Assembly: GCA_964020975.1 (NCBI GenBank)
Contig: OZ026628.1
Location: forward strand, 11,284,575 to 11,348,574
Source: Hermodice carunculata
Lineage: Eukaryota; Annelida; Polychaeta; Eunicida; Amphinomidae
Length of the DNA stretch: 64,000 nucleotides
Direction of reading: 5' to 3'
The translations under genes and the position numbers were made by a program. This document shows positions 34,667 through 46,803 of the stretch, one piece after another; within the stretch, counting starts at the first letter, position 1; the number at the start of each line of letters is the position of its first letter. The notes under the pieces are model-generated. The model ran no database searches. It was not told the DNA's origin and saw only the letters and a list, made by a program, of their open reading frames with translations.

Positions 34667-35284
34667 ATCCATTAAGGCTATTAATTGAGTATTGTTATTG
34701 TTAGTTCTTCTCTGGTGCGCCCCACCCCAAAATTTCGCCTATTTCTATGTCATAAAATCAAGTTGGAACAAGCTACAAGACTGAAAACTTAGAACTGCTA
34801 ATCATATTTTTTCGAAGTCATTCTCATTCCTAGTTCTCCACCATTTTTTTTTTGGATATTTCTTATTAAGATAATAGTAAATGTGAGGTTTACGTGATTT
34901 CTAATTGATAAAACTGTATGTGTTGGGGATTTCCGCCAGAGTTCAGTATGTGAGAGACAGCAAGGTACATGAGCTGTGTATTCTTGCCTGTACAAGGTCT
35001 AACTACAATTTCACTGTACACAGATCTTTGAATACATATATTCCATCTAAAACACGAGAAGTTTCCTAATTTATTCACCATTTATTCATCATTTGGAGGT
35101 AACCACTTTATATGCAGTAGATATGCTACCTCTAGTCTTATCTCCCTGAAAGAGGTCCATGCATGATGACATGAATGAATATGAGAAAACAAGTTCTACT
35201 TAATTTAAATATGTATAATCATCTATTATGAGTAGTATGGTGTTACATGTACTTGTACAGGGCACATATTTTTGTACTTTGTAG
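34667..35284. other. Gene-free stretch upstream of the Ig exon
   Basis: Ends in the acceptor TTTGTACTTTGTAG (AG at 35283-35284). No other exon seen. Confidence 0.6.
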
Positions 35285-35608
35285 GTGCTGCACACAATCA
35301 GTCTGTCAGTGTCTCTGAGCATGCAGATATATTACTGCAGTGTAACCACGGAGTTGGTGTATTAGTTCGCGATACTATAACTTGGTACAGGGGAACACAG
35401 CCACTTGCAGAATACAGACACCGCACAGTTCCTGAAATAATTATAGTAGGAGACTGGAAGGGAAGGGCAAATTTCACTACACCCTTTACATATGGTAATG
35501 TCAAGATCAGCAGTATCAATCTGACAGATGATGCGGTCCATAAATGTACATTGACAGGTTCATCTGTCCCAGTGGCTCGAATCTGGACCGTTAAATTGAC
35601 TGTGCTTG
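35285..35608 (+). CDS. V-type immunoglobulin domain exon
   Basis: A 324-bp exon with clean acceptor (TTTGTACTTTGTAG) and donor (CTTG|GTAAGT), phase 1 at both ends, as is usual for Ig-domain exons. The 108 residues form one V-set-like Ig fold: Cys20 (DILLQC), Trp34 (TITWYRG), Cys88 (INLTDDAVHKC), and a final beta strand WTVKLTVL. The Cys-Cys spacing of 67 residues fits a V domain. The usual 'DxGxYxC' reads DDAVHKC. Three N-glycosylation sequons (NQS, NFT, NLT) suggest an extracellular protein. The upstream partner may be the signal-peptide-like exon at 22970-23024; no transmembrane or second Ig exon was found downstream. It could be a cell-surface or secreted immune-type or adhesion protein. 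Specific identity is not determinable. Confidence 0.82.
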
Positions 35609-36075
35609 GTAAGTAAATTGCTCATATCCAAACTAACTCGTTTTTTTTTACAATCCAGAATTTACCATAAAGCTCCTTTGAAGTTGGTGTTTGATTAGGT
35701 TATCAAATTTTGTAGTATTGAACAGTATTTTGTATGCGTGATAATTATAAACTTGTGTGTATCTTATGTGAACTATGCCACAGGAATTAATGTTATGGTT
35801 CAGACTTTAATAACAGGTCAATTCCATGGCAAAGTTGCATTTGTACAAATTTAGTTGCCTATAAACTACTACACATGAATGAAATACATCATACTTCTAG
35901 TGTCTGAAACAATGTAAATTTTTGTGATAGCACATGCCCAGTCCTGAGATATCATAGTTTCATTTTAGGGTTACCTTGTATCTTCAAAAAACACAAAATA
36001 TTATTATTCAATTTTTTCCTTGAATGCTATGATACTTTTAAAGAAAAACAAACGATGTCTTTTTCCTGAACCCTG

Positions 36076-37722
36076 CTGGGCTCGCGCTAACCATTCGCCA
36101 ATTCGCCACTGGCGGAAAAAGTTGCTCTGGCGAAAGAAAACTCGAATAAGTTGACCAATTTGGCGAACATAAAATTTTCCAGGACAGGTTTTGTTCTGGG
36201 ATATTCTTGTTAAAAAACGGACGTGCATTATCGAAATAACGGAAAGAAAACATTATTCAACTTCAAAGTGGACTTCAGAGAATAAGAAAATACATTCAGA
36301 GACATATAATATTACGTCTATTTGCTTTGCTCAGGCATAAGTGAATCCAATCTTCTTCTCTGTCAATCTCAAAATGGCTTTTTGACTCGGCACGCATCAA
36401 CAAGCTGTCCAAAATACATACTTGATCATGGTCATATCGTGACTTCCAGCTCCCAGTTTTGGTCTTCATATTATAGGATTCCTTGTCAAAACATTGTATC
36501 TATCCACTAATGACCACAGACAGAGTTGTCATGATTCATAAATGCCTTGTAGTGCAGAAATTCATTGAAATAAACAAATGAAAAATTCGCGGGACCCATG
36601 CTCTTTTTGATTGACCTTGACATTGGCACATGTGTAGTAGTCCTGCCATCTATTGACGAAAATGAAAAACACTTGTGTTCCTTCAGATATGGGCAGCAAA
36701 TTTGGTACATGTATTTTTTATCTATTACAGATTTTTAATTAACAAGCATTTGTTTGTTTTTGTTTGTTTGTTTTTTTTTAATCAGAAGTTTGATACTTGA
36801 AGTTTATTTCTGCTAACATTGACTTGAAGTAATAATATTGAGTCAAGCTGCCAAGATATTTAAAACTGTATAATATCCGCAGATTCTCAATTGATATTAG
36901 GCCCACCCATTGACAGGCCTGTTTAATGGTTTATACACGTACACAGTATTTTGTCTGTTGTCAAGGTGAACATAATGCAATATACACACATTTTCTTACT
37001 TTTTTATATCTAATGTTTTAACTTTGTTTATATTTTAATAACTCTATACTACAAGCATTATTTACCACTGTCAACTCCAGTTATTAAAAAAAAAACCAAA
37101 GGAAAAAAGGAAAGAAAAAGAAAAGATAAAGCTATTCTGGAATGAGCTGATATGTTTCTTCCAAAAGAAAATTATTAAAAGTTATCTTGAAAATTAATAT
37201 GTCCTTTAAATATTTTATCTCTAAATTTAGTTATGATAAATATACCAGCAGTGATTTCAATATTTTTCTGTTGATTTAATTTCTGATGATAATCAAAGTA
37301 TCATAACCATTATCTGAACAAATTTTCATAAAATTGGCTCAAAAAGTGCAATTTTTTCAAAACTAGGATAATGAATTAAAATCATAATATAATTAAGTTC
37401 TGACATGTCTTGGTCACCAACCTTATCATATGTCCAAGTTTCATTACTTAAAACTTTATTTTAGAAAAAAAAATTGTAAATGAAGAAAAGAAAAGAAAAA
37501 TTACTTATTTTGATAAAAATGAAAGTATGTATGGTTGTGTGTTTGACAAAATTTTTTGAAGGTCTTTTAGGAGGGCGGGCTGGGGGAGGGGGTGCGTTTT
37601 GACTTCATATGTGTCAGATTTATTGGACTAAAATTTGGCTAAAGAATATTCCATTTGGCTAAAAGAAATTTGTAGTTTTAGCCAAATTGGCTAAGGGCTA
37701 GAAATAACTAGCGTTAGCCCAG
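36076..37722 (+). mobile_element. 1.65-kb inserted element, array copy 1
   Basis: Bounded by CTGGGCTCGCGCTAA at the left and CTAGCGTTAGCCCAG at the right, near-perfect 15-bp inverted termini, flanked by CCCTG on both sides. The empty site in short units has a single CCCTG. The left end carries repeated TGGCGAA words, the right end repeated TTTGGCTAA words. No convincing protein: the 67-residue open frame seen in all copies is conserved only as far as the DNA is. Confidence 0.8.
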
Positions 37723-38246
37723 CCCTGAGCATCTTTCTAGACAAACAACATTGTGACAATTTGCTAAGTTAAAGGGAGAACCTGTAGATGTCTGATCTTC
37801 ATTCTATATCAATTGCTGTAATAACCATGAGTCATTTTTTTTTGTACTAGTTGTTTCGACGATTTTGTGCCAATTAAGTGTTTCTAGAAGAAAAATCTGA
37901 TGTTGCTATCTGCTACTTTGCTCATCTTAACTAAGTACCACATTAGTGTTTGGGATTCCCTTCAATTTATTCACAGGAATTCATGTTATGGTTCAAACTT
38001 TAATAACAGGTCAATTCCAAATTTAGTTGCCGATAAACTAATACACATGAATGAAATACATAATACTTCTAGTGTCTGAAACAATGTAAATTTTGTGATA
38101 GCACATGCCGAGTCCTGAGACATCATATTTTCATTTTAGGGTTACCTTATAACTTCAAAAAACACAAAATAATCTTATTTAATTTTTTCCTTGAATGCTA
38201 AGATACTTTTAAAGAAAAACAAACGATGTCTTTTTCCTGACCCCTG

Positions 38247-39889
38247 CTGGGCTCGCGCTAGCCATTTGCCAATTCGCCACTGGCGAAAAAAGTTGATCTG
38301 GCGAAAGAAAACTCGAATAAGATGACCAATTTGGCGAACATAAAATTTTCCAGGACAGGTTTTGTTCTTGGATATTCTTGTTAAAAAACGGACGTGCATT
38401 ATCGAAATAACGGAAAGAAAACATTATTCAACTTCAAAGTGGACTTCAGAGAATAAGAAAATACATTCAGAGACATATAATATTACGTCTATTTGCTTTG
38501 CTCAGGCATAAATGAATCCAATCTTCTTCTCTGTCAATCTCAAAACGGCTTTTTGACTCGGCACGCATCAACAAGCTGTCCAAAATACATACTTGATCAT
38601 GGTGATATCGTGACTTCCAGCTCCCAGTTTTGGTCTTCATATTATAGGATTCCTTGTCAAAACATTGTATCTATCCACTAATGACCACAGACAGAGTTGT
38701 CATGATTCATAAATGCCTTGTAGTGCAGAAATTCATTGAAATAAACAAATGAAAAATTCGCGGGATCCATGCTCTTTTTGATTGACCTTGACATTGGCAC
38801 ATGTGTAGTAGTCCTGCCATCTATTGACGAAAATGAAAAACACTTGTGTTCCTTCAGATATGGGCAGCAAATTTGGTACATGTATTTTTTATCTTTTACA
38901 AATTTTTAATTAACAAGCATTTGTTTGTTTTTGTTTGTTTTTTTTTTTAATCAGAAGTTTGATACTTGAAGTTTATTTCTGCTAACATTGACTTGAAGTA
39001 ATAATATTGAGTCAAGCTGCCAAGATTTTTAAAACTGTATAATATCTGCAGATTCTCAATAGATATTAGGCCCACCCATTGACAGGCCTGTTTAATGGTT
39101 TGTACACGTACACAGTATTTGGTTGTTGTCAAGGTGAACATAATGCAATATACACACATTTTCTTACTTTTTTATATCTAATGTTTTAACTTTGTTTATA
39201 TTTTAATAACTCTATACCACAAGCATTTTTATACCACTGTCAACTTCAGTTTAAAAAAAAAAAAAAACAAAGGAAAAAAGGAAAGAAAAGAAAAGATAAA
39301 GCTATTCTGGAATTAGCTGATATGTTTCTTCCAAAAGAAAATTATTAAAAGTTATCTTGAAAATTAATATGTCCTTTAAATATTTTATCTCTAAATTTAG
39401 TTATGATAAATATACCAGCAGTGATTTCAATATCTTTCTGTTGATTTAATTTCTGATGATAATCAAAGTATCATAACCATTATCTGAACAAATTTTCATA
39501 AAATTGGCTCAAAAAGTGCAATTTTTTCAAAACTAGGATAATAAATTAAAATCATAATAAAATTAAGTTCTGACATGTCTTGGTCACCAACCTTATCATA
39601 TGTCCAAGTTTCCTTTCCTAAAACTTTATTTTAGAAAAAGAAATGTAAATGAAGAAAAGAAAAGAAAAATTACTTATTTTGATAACAATGAAAGTATGTA
39701 TGGTTGTGTGTTTGACAATTTTTTTTAAGGTCTTTTAGGAGGGCGGGCTGGGGAGGGGGTGCGTTTTGACTTCATATGTGTCAGATTTATTGGACTAAAA
39801 TTTGGCTAAAGAATATTCCATTTGGCTAAAAGAAATTTGTAGTTTTAGCCAAATTGGCTAAGGGCTTAAAATTACAAGCGCTAGCCTAG
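38247..39889 (+). mobile_element. 1.65-kb inserted element, array copy 2
   Basis: Same termini and CCCTG flanks as copy 1 (left CTGGGCTCGCGCTAG, right CTAGCCTAG); a handful of substitutions and small indels. Confidence 0.8.
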
Positions 39890-40938
39890 CCCTGAGCATC
39901 TTTCTAGACAAACAACATTGTGACAATTTGCTAAGATATAGGTAGAACCTGTAGATGTCTGATCTTCATTCCATATTGCTGTAATTCCGATGATTCATTT
40001 TTTTTGTTTTTTTTTTTTAAAGTTGTTTCGATTGTGTGCTAATGAAATGTTTCTAGAAGAAAAATCTGCACTTGCTATCTGCTACTTTGCTCAACTTAAC
40101 TAAGTACCACACCAGTGTTTGGGATTCCCTTCAATTTATTCACAGGAATTCATGTTGTGGTTCAAACTTTAATAACAGGTCAATTCCAAATTCAGTTGCC
40201 AATAAACTGATACACGTGAATGAAATACGTAATACTTCTAGTGTCCGAAACAATGTAAATTTTTGTGATAGCACATGCCGAGTCCTAAGATATCATATTT
40301 TCATTTAAGGGTTACCTTATAACTTCAAAAAACACAAAATAATCTTATTTAATTTTTTTCTTGAATGCTATGATGCCTTTAAAGAAAAACAAACAATGTC
40401 TTTTTCCTGACCCCTGAGCATCTTTCTAGACAAACAACATTGTGACAATTTGCTAAGTTATAGGTAGAACCTGTAGATGTCTGATCTTCATTCTATATCA
40501 ATTGCTGTAATTCCCATGAGTCATTTTTTTTTTTTTACTAGTTTTTTCGACGATTTTGTGCTAATGAAGTGTTTCTAGAAGAAAAATCTGCTGTTGCTAT
40601 CTGCTACTTTGCTCATCTTAACTAAGTACCACATTAGTGTTTGGGATTCCCTTCAATTTATTCACAGGAATTCATGTTATGGTTCAAACTTTAATAAGAG
40701 GTCAATTCCAAATTTAATTGCCGATAAACTAATACACATGAATAAAATAAATAAAACGTCTAGTGTCTGAAACAATGTAAATTTTTATGATAGCACATGC
40801 CCAGTCCTGAGATATCATAGTTTCATTTTAGGGATACCTTGTGACTTCAAAAAACACAAAATAATCTTATTTATTTTTTTCCATGAATGCTATGATACTT
40901 TTAAAGAAAAACAAACGATGTCTTTTTCCTGACCCCTG

Positions 40939-42582
40939 CTGGGCTCACGCTAGCCATTTGCTAATTCGCCACTGGCGAAAAAAGTTGATCTGGCGAAAGA
41001 AAACTCGAATAAGTTGACCAATTTGGCGAACATAAAATTTTCCAGGACAGGTTTTGTTCTGGGATATTCTTGTTAAAAAACGGACGTGCATTATCGAAAT
41101 AACGGAAAGAAAACATTATTCAACTTCAAAGTGGACTTCAGAGAATAAGAAAATACATTCAGAGACATATAATATTACGTCTATTTGCTTTGCTCAGGCA
41201 TAAATGAATCCATGTTCTTCTTAGTCAATCTCAAAATGGCTTTTTGACTCGGCACGCATCAACAAGCTGTCCAAAATACATACTGGATCATGGTCATATC
41301 GTGACTTCCAGCTCCTAGTTTTGGTCTTCATATTATAGGATTCCTTGTCAAAACATTGTATCTATCCACTAATGACCACAGACAGAGTTGTCATGATTCA
41401 TAAATGCCTTGTAGTGCAGAAATTCATTGAAATAAACAAATGAAAAATTCGCGGGACCCATGCTCTTTTTGATTGACCTTGACATTGGCACATGTGTAGT
41501 AGTCCTGCCATCTATTGACGAAAATGAAAAACACTTGTGTTCCTTCAGATATGGGCAGCAAATTTGGTACATGTATTTTTTATCTTTTACAGATTTTTAA
41601 TTAACAAGCATTTGTTTGTTTTTGTTTGTTTGTTTTTTTAATCAGAAGTTTGATACTTGAAGTTTATTTCTGCTAACATTGACTTGAAGTAATAATATTG
41701 AGTCAAGCTGCCAAGATTTTTAAAACTGTATAATATCTGCAGATTCTCAATAGATATTAGGCCCACCCATTGACAGGCCTGTTTAATGGTTTGTACACGT
41801 ACACAGTATTTTGTCTGTTGTCAAGGTGAACATAATGCAATATACACACATTTTCTTACTTTTTTATATCTAATGTTTTAACTTTGTTTATATTTTAATA
41901 ACTCTATACCATAAGCATTATTTACCACTGTCAACTCCAGTAAATAAAAAAAAAAACCAAAGGAAAAAAGGAAAGAAAAAGAAAAGATAAAGCTATTCTG
42001 GAATTAGCTGATATGTTTCTTTTAAAAGAAAATTATTAAAAGTTATCTTGAAAATTAATATTTCCTTTAAATATTTTATCTCTTAATTTAGTTATGATAA
42101 ATATACCAGCAGTGATTTCAATATCTTTCTGTTGATTTAATTTCTGATGATAATCAAAGTATCATAACCATTATCTGAACAAATTTTCATAAAATTGGCT
42201 CAAAAAGTGCAATTTTTTCAAAACTAGGATAATAAATTAAAATCATAATATAACTAAGTTCTGACATGTCTTGGTCACCAACCTTATCATATGTCCAAGT
42301 TTCGTTTCTTAAAACTTTATTTTAGAAAAAAAAATGTAAATGAAGAAAAGAAAAGAAAAATTACTTATTTTGATAACAATGAAAGTATGTATGGTTGTGT
42401 GTTTGACAAAATATTTTTAAGGTCTTCTAGGAGGGCGGGCTGGGGGAAGGGGTGCGTTTTGACTTCATATGTGTCAGATTTATTGGACTAAAATTTGGCT
42501 ACAGAATATTCCATTTGGCTAAAAGAAATTTGTAGTTTTAGCCAAATTGGCCAAGGGCTTAAAATTACAAGCGCTAGCCTAG
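40939..42582 (+). mobile_element. 1.65-kb inserted element, array copy 3
   Basis: Same structure; left terminus CTGGGCTCACGCTAG. Confidence 0.8.
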
Positions 42583-43633
42583 CCCTGAGCATCTTTCTAG
42601 ACAAACAACATTGTGACAATTTGCTAAGATATAGGTAGAACCTGTAGATGTCTGATCTTCATTCCATATTGCTGTAATTCCGATGATTCATTTTTTTGTT
42701 TGTTTTTTTTTAACAAGTTGTTTCGATTGTGTGCTAATGAAATGTTTCTAGAAGAAAAATCTGCACTTGCTATCTGCTACTTTGCTCAACTTAACTAAGT
42801 ACCACACCAGTGTTTGGGATTCCCTTCAATTTATTCACAGGAATTCATGTTGTGGTTCAAACTTTAATAACAGGTCAATTCCAAATTCAGTTGCCGATAA
42901 ACTAATACACATGAATGAAATACATAACACTTCTAGTGTCCGAAACAATGTAAATTTTTGTGATAGCACATGCCGAGTCCTAAGATATCATATTTTCATT
43001 TTAGGGTTACCTTATAACTTCAAAAAACACAAAATAATCTTATTAAATTTTTTTCTGGAATGCTATGATGCCGTTAAAGAAAAACAAACCATGTCTTTTT
43101 CCTGACCCCTGAGCATCTTTCTAGACAAACAACATTGTGACAATTTGCTAAGTTATAGGTAGAACCTGTAGATGTCTGATCTTCATTCTATATCAATTGC
43201 TGTAATTCCCATGAGTCATTTTTTTTTTTTTACTAGTTTTTTCGACGATTTTGTGCTAATGAAGTGTTTCTAGAAGAAAAATCTGCTGTTGCTATCTGCT
43301 ACTTTGCTCATCTTAACTAAGTACCACATTAGTGTTTGGGATTCCCTTCAATTTATTCACAGGAATTCATGTTATGGTTCAAACTTTAATAACAGGTCAA
43401 TTCCAAATTTAGTTGCCGATAAATTAATACACATGAATAAAATAAATAAAACGTCTAGTGTCTGAAACAATGTAAATTTTTATGATAGCACATGCCCAGT
43501 CCTGAGATATCATAGTTTCATTTTAGGGTTACCTTGTGACTTCAAAAAACACAAAATAATCTTATTTAATTTTTTCCTTGAATGCTATGATACTTTTAAA
43601 GAAAAACAAACGATGTCTTTTTCCTGACCCCTG

Positions 43634-45298
43634 CTGGGCTCACGCTAGCCATTCGCCAATTCGCCACTGGCGAAAAAAGTTGATCTGGCGAAAGAAGACT
43701 CGAAAAAGTTGACCAATTTGGCGAACATAAAATTTTCCAGGACAGGTTTTGTTCTGGGATATTCTTGTAAAAAAACGAACGTGCATTATCGAAATAACAG
43801 AAAGAAAACTTTATTCAACTTCAAAGTGGACTTCAGAGAACAAGAAAATACATTCAGAGACATATAATATTACGTCTATTTGCTTTGCTCAGGCATAAAT
43901 GAATCCATGTTCTTCTTAGTCAATCTCAAAATGGCTTTTTGACTCGGCACGCATCAACAAGCTGTCCAAAATACATACTGGATCATGGTCATATCGTGAC
44001 TTCCAGCTCCCAGTTTTGGTCTTCATATTATAGGATTCCTTGTCAAAACATTGTATCTATCCACTAATGACCACAGACAGAGTTGTCATGATTCATAAAT
44101 GCCTTGTAGTGCAGAAACTCATTGATATAAACAAATGAAAAATTCGCGGGATTCATGCTCTTTTTGATTGACCTTGACATTGGCACATGTGTAGTAGTCC
44201 TGCCATCTATTGACGAAAATGAAAAACACTTGTGTTCCTTCAGATATGGGCAGCAAATTTGGTACATGTATTTTTTATCTTTTACAGATTTTTAATTAAC
44301 AAGCATTTGTTTGTTTTTGTTTGTTTTTTTTTTTTTAATCAGAAGTTTGATACTTGAAGTTTATTTCTGCTAACATTGACTTGAAGTAATAATATTGAGT
44401 CAAGCTGCCAAGATTTTTAAAACTGTATAATATCTGCAGATTCTCAATAGATATTAGGCCCACCCATTGACAGGCCTGTTTAATGGTTTGTACACGTACA
44501 CAGTATTTTGTCTGTTGTCAAGGTGAACATAATGCAATATATACATATTTTCTTACTTTTTTATATCTAATGTTTTAACTTTGTTTATATTTTAATAACT
44601 CTATACTACAAGCATTATTTACCACTGTCAACTCCAGTTATTAAAAAAACAAAAACAAAAACAAAACAAAAAAAACAAGGAAAAAAAGGAAAGAAAAAGA
44701 AAAGATAAAGCTATTCTGGAATTAGCTGATATGTTTCTTCCAAAAGAAAAGTATTAAAAGTTATCTTGAAAATTAATATGTCCTTAAATATTTTATCTCT
44801 TTATTTAGTTATGATAAATATACCAGCAGTGATTTCAATATCTTTCTGTTGATTCAATTTCTGATGATAATCAAAGTATCATAACCATTATCTGAACAAA
44901 TTTTCATAAAATTGGCTCAAAAAGTGCAATTTTTTCAAAACTAGGATAATGAATTAAAATCATAATATAATTAAGTTCTTACATGTCTTGGTCACCAACC
45001 TTATCATAAGTCCAAGTTTCATTACTTAAAACTTTATTTTAGAAAAAGAAATGTAAATGAAGAAAAGAAAAGAAAAATTACTTATTTTGATAACAATGAA
45101 AGTATGTATGGTTGTGTGTTTGACAATTTTTTTTTAAGGTCTTTTAGGAGGGCGGGCTGGGGAAGGGGTGCGTTTTGACTTCATATGTGTCAGATTTATT
45201 GGACTAAAATTTGGCTAGAGATGATTCCATTTGGCTAAAAGAAATTTGTAGTTTTAGCCAAATTGGCTTAGGGCTAAAAATTACTAGCGCTAGCCCAG
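43634..45298 (+). mobile_element. 1.65-kb inserted element, array copy 4
   Basis: Same structure; slightly longer because of an A/C-rich tract near 44643-44690. Termini CTGGGCTCACGCTAG and CTAGCGCTAGCCCAG. Confidence 0.8.
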
Positions 45299-46035
45299 CC
45301 CTGAGCATCTTTCTAGACAAACAACATTGTGACAACTTGCTAAGTTAAAGGTAGAATCTGTAGATGTCTGATCTTCATACCATATTGCTGAAATTCCGAT
45401 GAGTCATGTTTTTTTGTTTTTTTTAACAAGTTGTTTCGATTGTGTGCTAATGAAATGTTTCTAGAAGAAAAATCTGCGCTTGCTATCTGCTACTTTGATC
45501 ATCTTAACTAAGTACCACACTAGTGTTTGGGATTCCCTTCAATTTATTCACAGGAATTAATGTTATGGTTCAAACTTTAATAACAGGTCAATTCCAAATT
45601 TAGTTGCCGATAAACTAATATACATGAATGAAATACGTAATACTTCTAGTGTCTGAAACAATGTAAATTTTTGTGATAGCACATGCCCAGTCCTGAGATA
45701 TCATATTTTCATTTTAGGGTTACCTTATAACTTCAAAAACACAAAATAATCTTATTTAATTTTTTTCTTGAATGCTATGATACCTTTAAAGAAAAACAAA
45801 CAATGTCTTTTTCCTGACCCCTGAGCATCTTTCTAGACAAACAACATTGTGACAATTTGCTAAGTTATAGGTAGAACCTGTAGATGTCTGATCTTCATTC
45901 TATATCAATTGCTGTAATTCCCATGAGTCATTTTTTTTACTAGTTGTTTCGACGATTTTGTGCTAATGAAGTGTTCCTAGAATAAAAACTTGCTGTTGCT
46001 ATCTGCTACTTTGCTCATCTTAACTAAGTACCACA

Positions 46036-46689
46036 CTAGTGTTTGGGATTCCCTTCAATGTATTCTCTTTGGCTATCTTTTCTAATTGTCCCGTAAGCCA
46101 CAAGATAATATTGGTGGCACCACCTACAATATTGTGTAATGTAGGGGTCAAAATATGAAAATCTTATGAACATGCTTGCATCTTTAATTTTTGGGGGCTC
46201 TTCTCCCAATGTGGTGGGATTCTGGAGGATGTCAAAGTCTACGTTTCTGATGATACTAGTGGTGCCATCGATAATTTGACGGAAATTATGAGCCAAAATG
46301 TGTTTCAGGATATAAAATTTCATATTTGGAAAACTAGTTGGATAAGATCTGCCAAATATATAAGATCTGTAGACCATGGCCAAAGGTAGAATGTTTTTTA
46401 ATATCAGTGACCTTGACTTACTCTTGTGAAGCCACCATGCCTGTAAAGTTGAAGGATGTGATTTTGTAATGGCTGAATGTAGCTTGGACATCAATGGCAA
46501 TGTCAGCACAGCACAAGGGTTATGGGCCTCCTGTATTGCATAATCTAGATGAACTTGATCTTCTGTCCAAAAGTAATTGAGAACATTCATTGTTGTCGTT
46601 GCACATGCAAGATATCCATCACAGGACTTGCACAAATAAGCTATCATTACATGTAGAGCAAAGTGCCATCTGGGGGATATTTTATACAC
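46036..46689 (-). CDS. 217-codon open frame of uncertain status
   Basis: An unusually long uninterrupted minus-strand frame for this AT-rich region. Its start overlaps the dispersed repeat at 46577-46803 and its last residues come from the neighbouring array. The product contains CKSCDGYLACATTTMN and WCHQYYLVAYGTIRKDSQRE but matches no family I know. Probably repeat-derived; may be chance. Confidence 0.2.
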   Translation of the reverse strand: MYKISPRWHFALHVMIAYLCKSCDGYLACATTTMNVLNYFWTEDQVHLDYAIQEAHNPCAVLTLPLMSKLHSAITKSHPSTLQAWWLHKSKSRSLILKNILPLAMVYRSYIFGRSYPTSFPNMKFYILKHILAHNFRQIIDGTTSIIRNVDFDILQNPTTLGEEPPKIKDASMFIRFSYFDPYITQYCRWCHQYYLVAYGTIRKDSQREYIEGNPKH

Positions 46690-46803
46690 TAAATATACAT
46701 AGGCTGTATAGGTTTAAAAGCCACTTAAGGACTAACAACTTTGAAATAAAGAGGTGCAATATAGCCATGGTGCCAGCAGAGCTTTAGGCCCACAGGCCTC
46801 TTA
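46577..46803 (+). repeat. Dispersed repeat ending AGGCCCACAGGCCTCT, copy 2
   Basis: Partner of 29140-29396 and 51683-51825. Its end abuts the TAGCTCA-type repeat directly. Confidence 0.8.

Larger units (their letters stand above)
35781..46059 (+). repeat. Higher-order tandem array of filled and empty monomers
   Basis: A monomer beginning CAGGAATT(C/A)ATGTTATGG starts at 35781, 37974, 40143, 40665, 42838, 43360 and 45551. Intervals are 2193, 2169, 522, 2173, 522, 2191 and about 508. Long units equal the short unit plus a 1.65-kb insert at one fixed site. The order is long, (long-short) x3, so the current amplification unit is a roughly 2.69-kb dimer. The array ends at TTGGGATTCCCTTCAAT (46059). 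It starts 170 bp after the Ig exon, within its presumed downstream intron. Confidence 0.93.

Noticed and set aside
36076-37722. hAT assignment of the array insert from its CAGGGCTGGGC right end
   Set aside because: The left end does not begin CAGGG and no 8-bp duplication flanks it; the empty site fits a 5-bp CCCTG duplication better.
36507-44267. A 67-residue frame repeated in four places, nearly identical, with further shared small frames
   Set aside because: Conservation equals that of the surrounding duplicated DNA; the frames lie in a tandemly amplified insert and show no motif, so this is not evidence of a gene family.
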